A DNA stretch of 64,000 bases from Anaeramoeba flamelloides (Eukaryota > Metamonada > Anaeramoebidae), in contig JANTQA010000008.1 of NCBI GenBank assembly GCA_027625915.1, forward strand, positions 5,759,501-5,823,500, given 5' to 3'. The translations under genes and the position numbers were made by a program. This document shows, in pieces, positions 12,842 to 22,600 of the stretch. The notes beneath the pieces were generated by a model. It saw only the letters and a list, made by a program, of their open reading frames with translations. It made no database searches and was not told the DNA's origin. Positions within the stretch are counted from its first letter, which is position 1. The number at the start of each line of letters is the position of its first letter.

Positions 12842-15800
12842 ATGGTAAAAATGACCAAACATCAATTTTTTTTTTATTTTTGTTTTCTTTATAAACTTTC
12901 ACAACTACTTTTAATTCATCTCTATTTAAATGAAATAGTCACTTAATAATTCTCAAAACGAAAAAGTTCGACAATTTATGGTCTTTACAAATGCACCGTA
13001 AAATCTATGCTCTTAATAATTTTTTTGATCATTTCTTTTTTCTCCTTTTCTCTAATTCAATTTTTCTTGTAGAACTTATTTGTTTGGTTCTTTTGTTGTT
13101 GTAATTTTCGTTAAATAGACTTGAATTTTCAAAAAATGTACTCTCAACTTATAATTGGCAATTGGATCGGGCAATTGATCAGTATTTCACACAAAATTTG
13201 TCTGCACAAGTTGAAAGAGAAAAAGAATTAGAAGAACAAAATAAAAAAAAAATCATTGAAGAAAAACGAAAAAAATACCAAAAAACATATACAAACAGGG
13301 ACAAAATTAGGACTCTCTTCAATAAGTACAAAGGTAGGTGATCATAAAAACCTTTCCTATTGATAAAATTATTCTTTTTTTTTTACGATCATTTTCTCTC
13401 CACAAAAAAACAATATCTTGTAAAGAAGACTGAACCCAAAAAAAAGAAGCAAAATATGTTTAGGTGTGCTTATAAATATTGATCTTAAAAAGTTACTGAT
13501 CACTTGATGATAATTTTAGAATTCCTAAAAAATACAACAGTTTTATAAAAAAGTGTGGAATATTTATTTTATTTGTGCTTCTTCGACTGTCTAATTCAAT
13601 CGTTTTTTAAAGTTTGGATAACACTTTAGAAAATTTCTATTTGGAACTTTTTTAAAAACTACTGTATTCGTCAACTTGTGAAGACTCTTCTTCTCATTGA
13701 AATAAACCAGCAATGTCGAATCTTTTGTCATTTGAAAAAAAAATTTAAAAGTTAACAATGACAAACTTTGTGTTCTGCCAAGTACTTTTGTTATCAGATG
13801 TAATAATGATTTTTTACATTCCTGTATCTAGTTACTGTCATGACTTTTCTAGATACTGGAGAAGTGAATTACTCTCAAAAAATGAGCTTATGAAAGCAGA
13901 CTTCTTTTTGAGGAAAAAAACTAAAAAGAAGAATAGTAAAGAGGTAATGAATTTCAAGATCAAAACTTGTAAAGTAGTTTTAAAAATGTTTGATCAAAAA
14001 CAATTTTAATCAAAACAGAGAAAATTTGTCTATTAAAGTTTGTCATTGTTTTAAAAGTTGTTCTAAAAAGTATTTTGTAACATTTTTTTAAAATGGATAC
14101 TGTAGAAAATAACCCTGATTCCTTTGTAAAAGTAGTTTCAAATTCAAAACCATGTTTCTTTTTTTCGAGAAGGCTTATGAATTAAATCAATTAAAGGAAT
14201 CAGTCAATAAATAATCAGACAATATGATTTTGTATCTTAAAGTTCTATTATTCGAAAAAGGGAATTTCAAAAATGGAAGGATCAATTATGAAATTTTTAT
14301 TCTAAAATTGAGTTAATTTTCTGAATATAAAAAAAAAAATCAATTAATAAAATTTTTATAGAACTCTATAAACTTTGAAACAAATCCAATTTATAATTTA
14401 AAAAAAAAATTTTGCTCAAAGTATGACAATCATTTCAAAAATGTGAGTACTTTTTTTTTTTTGTATTGTCAGAAAAAGAATTTTTTTCAATTTTTCTGTT
14501 TTAATAAAGTGTGGACTTTTTTTTAATGGACTAGTCCCTATTTTTTTTTTTGACCAATTTCTCAATAAGGATTCCTGATCTAGAAATATGTTTAAGATTG
14601 AAAATAAATAGGGTTTTCAAATAAAAGTAATTGGCAAAAAATTTTCTCAATCTCTATGTAATCTAGGTAAAAAAATTTAATAGTGACGAGTCCCTTAAAA
14701 AAGGTACTTTTCATCAAACCCTACTCAAACTTCTTCCTCGCATTTAAAGGTTAAGTACTCTCTTTTTTAAAATAAAAAACTTGTTAAAAGTTTAACTTCT
14801 GGCAAAGTTATCACTTTCATAAAATCTTGAACTTCAAAAAAGTTTTAAAAAAGCCTTCAAAAAAATTGAGTGTTTTTTTTGTATAGAAGAAATATACCAA
14901 AACCGATCCAAGAAATCGTTAATTAACTGTTTTAAAATGATTATATAAGTTTCATAAAGTTCTATTATTAAAAAAGGGAATTCCAAAAATGGAAGGATCA
15001 AATAGAAAATTTTATTCAAAAATTGAGTTAATTTTCCAAATAAAAAAAAATAATCAATTAATAAAAATATGATAGAACTATGAAATCTCTGAAAAAAATC
15101 CTATTTATAATTTAAAATTTGCTAAAAATATCAATGAGTCTACTTTTAAAAATGATTTAACATAAGATATACAATTGTATATTGAATTAGATGTTTAATT
15201 GGTACAAGAAGGAAAAAAAAAGTATGAGTTAAATTTGTAATACGGGTTTTAAATTGGAAAGCGGCAATTTTTGATCACTGTATTCTATAAACAAAAAGCC
15301 TTGTCTTTCTATTTTTCTTTATTTCCACATAATAAATATTTCAAAAATTTCTATCAAATAGTTTTTTTTTCATGACTAAATCAATTTAATTGGATTTAAT
15401 CTAATTTGTGGTTCTTTTGCAACCAATCTAAATTTTCCATGGTAACAATTTTTATAATATTTTTCACATCAAAATTAACTCATTCCAGTATTCCTATAAA
15501 ATTCAAAAAAAAATCTTCCAGATCTCAAAAAGAGTAAAAGATCAACACTTGGAAAACGACATTGTTATATTAAAAATCAATAAATCATAAATATTTAAAT
15601 GGGAAATTGAATGTTGTTATTTGGTGCTTTTTTATATAAATATCTCTGGATAATTGATTGTTGATTTTTAGAAATATATTGTACCTGAGATATGGTAGGG
15701 GGCTTTAATATGAAATTAAGTACTCAGAAAAATTGGAAAAAAAAAATTATTTTATTACAAAATGAAATTTTGTATTGTTTCAGCTACACTTAAAGTTAAA

Positions 15801-17136
15801 TTATTAATTTGTTTCGGAATTTTAAAGAAAAATTTGCATTTAAGGGATGATATCTCATGGCTGATTTTGAAAACATTCAATTAGAGTTCTATATGTAGAA
15901 ATTCATACATTCAGTTATCACTTAATCCAAAAATTATTAACATATACAAAAATATTTCACTTTTAATCCCTTATGTAACCAGATTGAACATTAGCGATTT
16001 TCAAAATTTACTCTGGGAGTGTGACAAAATATTGATATTTACAAGGTGTCTGTAGATTTTATAGATCTTTCTTGAAGAATAATTTAGATCAACAAAATGT
16101 TAAGATTGGTTAACTACTTTTTTGATAGTAATTTTTTTTAAAAACTGATTATTATTTACTTTTTTTTATAATTGAAGATTGGTGATTCAAGAAAATTGCC
16201 ACCTCTTTACAAGTAACTCGAAATTTATTTCGATTTAAAAACTATTTATTTTTTAATATCTCTTTAAATTTTTTTTTTTTTAAATTTTATTTTACTAGAT
16301 ATATCTAGTTATACAAAACTTGTTACAAATACTTTTATTTGTTTTTGTATTTTTTAAATATCTTTAAATTAATTCTTTCTATTATTATCGTTCTTAATCA
16401 TAACACAATTTTAAATAATATATATAAAAAAAAAATAGATCAAGAGACTGGATTTATAGAATTCCAAGGATTGGCCTCTTTATTAGAAGATATTGAACTT
16501 GATCTTTTGGATATTAAGGCCTTAATTTTTTGTTGGTTTTTCAGAGCAAAAGAGCAAGGTAAATTTACCCGTGATGAATTTATTGAAGGGATGGTATCAC
16601 TTAATTGTGATTGTATTGAAGACTTGAAAAAAAGAAAAGAATTTTTGATTTATGATATTGACGATAAGGAACAATTTAAAAATTTTTATCATTTTGTTTT
16701 TGATTTTTCAAAAGAAGATCCAAACCATAAATTTCGTATTTATTTACTTTTTTTTTCTTTTACTTTTATTCTTTCCAGTAATAATTTATTGTAAAAAAAA
16801 ATACTAAAAATAACTGATTATTATAATTATAATTTTCTACTTATTATGCTTTTTTTTGTAAATAATTATTATCCACTAATAATGATAATAGTTACTAGTG
16901 AAGTAGCCAGTCAATTGTGGAAACTTCTCTTCAAAGATAAATATAAACTCACTGAAAACTGGCTTGAATTTCTTACAAAAGAAGAATGTAAAAAGAAAAC
17001 AATTTCCTTTGATGTATGGAGATGTATCGTTGATTTCCTTGGATCCGTGAAAGAAGTGTCAGATTATAACGAAAATGAAGCCTGGCCTGTCATTATTGAT
17101 GAGTTTATGGATTATATGAAAGAGGAAAAAAACTAG
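12842..17136 (+). CDS. DCUN1D1: DCN1-like protein (DCUN1D), cullin neddylation co-E3
   Basis: Proposed exons are 12842-12844 (ATG only), 12939-12997, 13119-13333, 16439-16735 and 16892-17136. Phases join exactly and give about 272 residues, against 259 in human DCUN1D1. The N-terminal UBA domain reads NEKVRQFMVFTNA then LSTYNWQLDRAIDQYF, matching the human residue spacing. The PONY/cullin-binding domain follows: LFNKYKD, DIKALIFCWFFRA, GKFTRDEFIEGM, FKNFYHFVFDF, SEVASQLWKLLF, and the C-terminal WPVIIDEFMDYM that holds the acetylated E2 tail in the family. It works in NEDD8 transfer to cullins. Intron sizes are 94, 121, 3105 and 156 bp. The only weak point is exon 1: ATG directly followed by GTAAAA is the nearest start that splices in phase, because a stop (TAG) sits in frame just upstream of exon 2. 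Identity is near certain. Confidence 0.93.
14237..14418 (+). repeat. Direct repeat, copy 1 of 2 within the DCN1 intron
   Basis: It shares with 14954-15125 the order AAAGTTCTATTATT, AAAAATGGAAGGATCAA, AAAATTGAGTTAATTTTC, AATCAATTAATAAAA, ATAGAACT and TTTATAATTTAAAA. Identity is roughly 80% by eye. The AGTTCTAT start and ATAGAACT near the end are inverted, so the unit may itself be a small foldback. Confidence 0.7.
14523..14698. mobile_element. MITE with TTAA-type ends, copy 1
   Basis: A 176 bp element. The left end TTAATGGACTAGTCCCTATT and the reverse complement of the right end TTAAGGGACTCGTCACTATT form imperfect terminal inverted repeats. A second copy with the same interior (TTTGACCAATTTCT.AATAAG, AATTGGCAAAAAATTTTCTC) lies at 37533-37711. 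No coding capacity. TTAA at the ends could be target duplication (piggyBac-like) or part of the repeat; two copies cannot decide. Confidence 0.75.
14954..15125 (+). repeat. Direct repeat, copy 2 of 2 within the DCN1 intron
   Basis: Second copy of the unit at 14237-14418, in the same orientation, 540 bp further on. The MITE at 14523-14698 lies between the copies, so this could be a local duplication or two insertions of one small element. Confidence 0.7.
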
Positions 17137-17589
17137 TTTAATTTTGTTTTTTTTTTTTGCATTTTAAAAATTATAATGACTTTTGAGTTGGGTTAAATTT
17201 AACTTAATTTTTTATTTTATTATTATTATAATTTACAAATTAATTTTATTTTTTTTTTGATCTTTATATTTGTTCTTTTATTCTTGGCAATTCAAAATAT
17301 TTTGAAAGTCAAAAATTCAAATTATTTTAATTTGAATACAAAACTATTTTATTTAAAAAATAAAAAAGAAAAAAATTAAAAATCAAAAAGTAAAATTCAA
17401 AATAAATTAGTCTTATTAAAATAATACTTTAAATTTTTAATTTTTTGTTTCAGGGTCTAGTTACTTACTTTAAATTTTTCCGTATCCAAGAAGTTGTTTT
17501 CCATTTATATGGTATTGTGAAATTGTACTTCACCATCATGAAAAAATTTTTTGAAAAAAAAATTAAACCTTTACTAATTTTTTACTTTT

Positions 17590-17850
17590 TGATAACTTCA
17601 CTTATAATAAAGACTATTGGTTAATAAAAGATCTTGGATTAAAAATTATTTTTGAGAGATATTTTATAATTAAAGTTGGAAAATCCATTTTTTCAGATTC
17701 TAGAAAGATTTTTTTCTAATTTAATAGTAAAAAATTTGAATCTTTTTATTTACACTGTTAAGAGGTTATAATCATATATTTTAAAAGTATTTTAAATTTA
17801 ATAAATATCTTTCAAATGGGTAACCAATTATTTTAACAATTAAAGAAGTA
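17590..17850 (+). repeat. Dispersed repeat (260 bp type), copy 1
   Basis: It aligns with 28620-28830 (same strand) and 32175-32425 (opposite strand). Shared blocks are TTGGTTAATAA.AGATCTT, TTCTTTCAAATTTAAT-like text, AAAAGTATTTTAAAT and CAATTATTTTGACTATTAA. Here and at 32175 it is joined to the palindromic family, so the two may be parts of one larger element. Confidence 0.55.
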
Positions 17851-17854
17851 TTTA

Positions 17855-18125
17855 TGTAGAAAATCAATAGATTTTTGTTCTGTTTATTTCTAAAGTAAAA
17901 AAAACCTAGAAGACTTCACAAATAAAATAGAAAACCTCAAAAAAACCTAGAACACTTAACAGATAAAACAGAAAACCTCAATATAAGATAGGCACTGGAT
18001 GGACACTTTCGTTAGGTTTTTCGGGATTTAAAAGAATAGAGTAAAATCAAAGATTTTTCTCAATTCTTTTGAATTCTGGAAAACATAGGACACAGAATAT
18101 TAATTATCAGTTATTGTTTTTTCGT
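17855..18125. repeat. Palindromic repeat family, copy
   Basis: It contains short inverted units (AAACCTAGAA.ACTT, AAACAGAAAACCTCA) and then an imperfect 55-60 bp palindrome, about 18018-18075, built on AAAAGAATAGAGTAAAATC and its reverse GATTTTTCTCAATTCTTTT. The same order recurs at 22900-23375, 31915-32165 and 63520-63925. Confidence 0.65.
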
Positions 18126-18529
18126 AATGGAGTTTTTTTAGAAGAGTAGAGTGTTTTCAAAACAATTAATTATTATCTATTAAAAAAAATATCATAAAGT
18201 TGAATTTGAGTAAAATACATTGTGACATCCATTTAAAAATTTTTACCCGAAAAAACAGACCTTTTTTTTCGAGACTAGAGACTCGTATAAATTGTGGTTA
18301 TACTGACACCACTAAATTCAATAGTCTCGATTTTTAGTACTGTAATTTTGGTTCTATTATGAAGAAAGTCTATTATTAAAGATTAAGGAACATAGTATTT
18401 TTGTCTCCGTTTTTTATTTTCAATTTTATTGTTTCATGATAGTGATGTGTAATAGTAGTAAAACATTTTTTAATATCAAATTGAAACATTAAATTATTTA
18501 TTTTTTTAATCATTTTTCAGTTCTTCAAA

Positions 18530-18960
18530 TTCAAAATTTAAATTTAAAACAGTTATTCTTCTCTTTAATTTTTTTAAAAATTTAAATTGAGATTCTGAAA
18601 CTCTAACTCCAAGAGTAATCTATTCCTTTACTAATAAGTTTTATAAAAAAACTGTGTTAATGTGTTTTTAATTGATAACAGTCTATAATTCAAAGGAATT
18701 CTTTCATCTCCAGCTTTGAAACTAAATTAAATATTTCTTTCTTTAATAAATTTCTATATTATTTCCATTAAATTATTAGTACACCATAAAAAAGTATGTT
18801 GAACATTTTTTAAAGATCTAAAATGTTATTTTATATTTTTCTTTTGTGGATACATTATAAAAAATTCAATAGTTTTAAGATATCCAAAACCATTTAAAGA
18901 ATTTTTATAAACTAGTAGATTGAGATTATTTTTGTTGGTTTAATTGAAAATAGTATAATA
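18530..18960 (-). mobile_element. Decayed LINE reverse transcriptase fragment
   Basis: On the minus strand the text NNLMEII.KFIKERNI is followed by KAGDERIPLNYRLLSI and LTQFFYKTY (about 18640-18780). This is the order of a LINE RT entry region: helix before the RT, then K.GD...YR.IS. Stops interrupt it, so it is dead. It may belong to the same family as 10541-11885, but the regions do not overlap, so this cannot be tested here. Confidence 0.5.
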
Positions 18961-19699
18961 AATTATTATCTGAAGACAATTACTCTCTTTTATTTATTGA
19001 TCTTATTTTTGTTTTTTCAGGTTTCAGTGATTCTATGAAGGTTCCCAATTAAAAACAGTGTTTCACTTTTTTTCCTGTTTCACTTTTTTTCAGAAAAGAT
19101 AATTTAAAATTCTTCCAGGGACTGTGTTTATTCAATTTTTTAATTTAGTAGTTACCAATTTCATCACTAAAAATTCAATCTTGAACAGATTAATTATTTT
19201 TGGGACTTGACCCTTAACAATATGCCAAACAAAAAAGATTAAATTGGGTTAATAAAAATAAATTCCAATTGAAAAAGATAATAGGTTTGCCTAAATTTGT
19301 TAAATTAGTTTCTTTTGAAAAATTTAATTCAGTTTTTGTGAAAATAAGAATATCTTTTTACTTTTGAAAAAAAAATAAGAGTTTTCAATCCCTTAAAAAA
19401 AGTAAATGTTAAAAATCTAACTTAAAACATATTTTTAGGGAGCAAATTAGAAATTTGGAACTTTTATAATAGTGTCCTAATCCTTATCAAAGTTTCCGTA
19501 TTTTTACCCAAAATTAAATTACTAAGAGAAACAATATGATGTTTCAACAGCTCAATAATTTGATAACGAAATTCAAAGATTCTCAAAAAAAATCTTTGTT
19601 ATTCAGTTTGGAAACAATGGTACTTGTTACAAAATATCATTTTTTAATTTTTTCTGCTTTGTTGCTTCCAAATTTTTCGCATTAAAAATCCCAAAAAAA

Positions 19700-22600
19700 A
19701 TGTCTGAACAAATAACAAAAAAAAAAAGAAGAAAGAAAAAAACCAAAACAAGCACAACCAATAAGAAACAAACAGAAGAAAAAAAAAGAGTAAAAAAAAA
19801 AAAACCAACCACTAAGAAACAAACAGAAGATCAAAACGATGAACTCGCCAAACCAAAAACAAAAAAAAAAACCAAAACAAGTACAAGCACAAAAACCAAA
19901 AAAAAAATAAGTACAAGTACCAAACCTAAAACACAATCGAAACCAAGCACAAGTACAAAAACCAAAAAAAAAATAAGTACAGGCACAAGTACCAAGCCAA
20001 AAAAAAAAAAGAAACCAAGCACGGGCACAAAACCAAAAACAAAACGAAAAATAAAAATAAAAACAAAAGCCAAAACAACAACAAAAACAAAACAAAAAAA
20101 AAAACAAAAAAAGTTAAAAAAGCCAAAAGATCAGCCTGAAGGAACAAAATTGATTACAATGGTCAACAAATTGCAAGATGCCTTCACGAGGGTCGGAATG
20201 GTCAATTTAGATATGCCACAAATAGCCGTAGTTGGTTGCCAGTCCTCTGGTAAATCGTCTGTACTGGAGTCTGTTGTCGGAAGAGACTTTTTGCCAAGAG
20301 GAAGTGGTATTGTGACAAGAAGGCCATTGGTGCTTCAGCTAATCCGCGACTCCAGCCTGTCAAGCGAATACGGGCAATTCTTGCATAAGGGTGAAAGAAA
20401 GTATTTTGACTTTAAGGAAATTGAAGACGAAATTGTCAGGGACACAGATCGTATCACAGGCAAAAACAAGGGGCTCAGTCCGATTCCAATCAATTTGAAA
20501 CTTTTTTCACCGAGTGTTGTCAATTTGACGATGATCGATTTACCCGGCGTCACAAAGATCGCTGTTGGTGATCAGCCAGAAAACATTGAAGAACAAATTA
20601 ACGATATGGTTTTAAATTACATCAGCAGGCCAAATTGTATCATCTTGGCTGTCACCCCTGCAAACACAGATTTGGCAAATTCCGATTCTTTAAAATTAGC
20701 CAAGCAAGTTGATCCCAAAAGGAGCAGGACAGTTGGCGTCTTGACAAAGCTGGATCTTATGGACGAAGGAACAGACGCCGTTGATATTTTAGAAGGGCGG
20801 ATCCTCGATTTGAAATTTATCGGTGTTGTCAACAGATCACAGAAGGACCTTCTAAACAATAAGGATGTAAGATCTGCGTTAAACGCCGAGCAGCAGTTTT
20901 TTCAAAGCCATCCAAAATATATGCACATGGCTCATGTTATGGGTTCCAAATATTTGGCAAAAGTTTTAAATTCCAAATTAATTTCCCATATCAAATCTTC
21001 TCTTCCTGCAATGGCAGATTCAACTGCTAAAGAATTAAAGTCCTCGAGAAAGAAATTGAAAAAACTTGGTGGTGGAGATAACCTTAAAAAAAAAGAGGTT
21101 TGTTTCTCTCTTTCTTTTTTGATATACATATATATATATATATTTATGGCCAGACTATTTTATTAACGAGGGTTTCAAATAATAATGTTTTAATTTTTTC
21201 AATTGCCCAAAATTTGTCCTAAAATAAGAGACTATTGTAACGCATTTAGAAAAAGATCTCAATATATTTACCGTAATAATTAATCTTTAACTTGACAAGT
21301 AAAACAAAATTAAGTCTCTGTAATTTCTGTGATTTTTGTAATTGTTTTGAAGACTAAAAAATCTCAATAATTGAAAAGAATTGATTAACCATTCGGAATT
21401 AAAATTTTCAAATGAAAAAAAATTGTCAAATCGATTTTAATTCGAAAAAGGTAGCAAAAAGGAAAATTTTTAAATATTTTTTTAACTTATTTTTTACATC
21501 ATTTTAAAAAAAAAAACAAATCCAAAAATTAGATTGGTTTATTGGAATCAAAATAGAATTCAAAACATCAAATGAAACTTAAAATTTAAGCATTGCTCAA
21601 TTTTCAATATTTGAGATTTTAACCAGTAAACCTTCGTAAAAGTGAATTTTTTCAATTTTTTGATACTATGGTTAATCGATTCAGGCGAAATTGGCTTTAG
21701 GATTTTAAAAATAGGTATTAATCCAGCTTGAACAATTCCAATTTCAGGGAATTTCAGTTTCATATATCTTCATTGATCAGTGAAAAATAAATAAGTCAAA
21801 AAAATAATTGAAAAATTTTCCTTTTTACTACCATTTTAGAATTAAAATCGATTTGACTATTTTTTTTCCATTTGTCAATTTATTCCCAGAATAGTAAATT
21901 CAAAATTTCCAAACCAAAAAAAGAATTTCAAATTACAAACTATTTTTTTTTGTTTTTCAGCTAAATTGGAATATTATCCTAAAGTAAGTGAAATTAAAAC
22001 TTACATTACCTTTAATATAAATTAATGGTTTAACAATGTTAACATGTTCTAATATAATGCTTTCTTTCTTAATATTTTTCATATTATAATACTGATAAAT
22101 TCTTAAAAATTTCAAAAAACGTTTTGTTAAATTTTCATTTTTAACAATTTGATAACTCTATTTTTAAATCAGTTCTAGACAAAGAGTATTTCAAAGAACA
22201 ACAGATTTTAAAAAGTTTTTTAGCATTGATACCAATAAAAAGTCTTTATTCAAAACTATATGAGCAAAAAAATATTTCCAAAATGGAAAATGAAGTCAAA
22301 CTTTGAAAAAATCGATTTGAATTTATCAGTATATAAAATAAAATATTAGTGATTTGATAATACTTTTTAAAGTTTTTAAGAGACTAAATAATAATTAAAC
22401 AAGTATAAGAATTCAAAAGACAAAAAATTAGAAAAGAATGAAAATTTGAAACACTACATGAAATAAAAGTGATAAAGAACAAATGAAATACATAATATTG
22501 TTTTAATTATTTCTTTGCAAATTTATATATTTCAAATTATCAGTAATTTATTATCATAATTAGTTTTTACAAGATAATTCCATTTTTATTATTTAATCAA

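Larger units (their letters stand above)
13334..16438 (+). other. 3.1 kb intron 3 of the DCN1-like gene
   Basis: The donor is GTAGGT and the acceptor AAATAG, splitting an Asp codon (G/AT) in the UBA-PONY linker. It holds a MITE (14523-14698) flanked by a direct repeat pair (14237-14418 and 14954-15125). A 16 bp inverted pair AACAATGACAAACTTT lies at about 13755-13771 and 14025-14041. No nested gene is credible; the 83-codon frame at 13758-14009 matches no family and falls inside that inverted pair. Confidence 0.75.
17137..19699. other. Intergenic stretch between DCN1-like and dynamin genes
   Basis: No host gene is seen. Contents in order: a 260 bp dispersed repeat (about 17590-17850), directly joined to a palindromic repeat copy (17855-18125), and a decayed LINE reverse transcriptase piece on the minus strand (about 18530-18960). 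The last 700 bp before the dynamin ATG hold nothing I can name. Confidence 0.5.

Noticed and set aside
13758-14009. 83-codon frame in the DCN1 intron
   Set aside because: No family match, inside a short inverted pair, no splice or start context; expected by chance.
19682-20107. Minus-strand Phe/Cys-rich open frames opposite the dynamin start
   Set aside because: They are the reverse shadow of Lys/Thr codons in the low-complexity dynamin tail; composition explains them fully.
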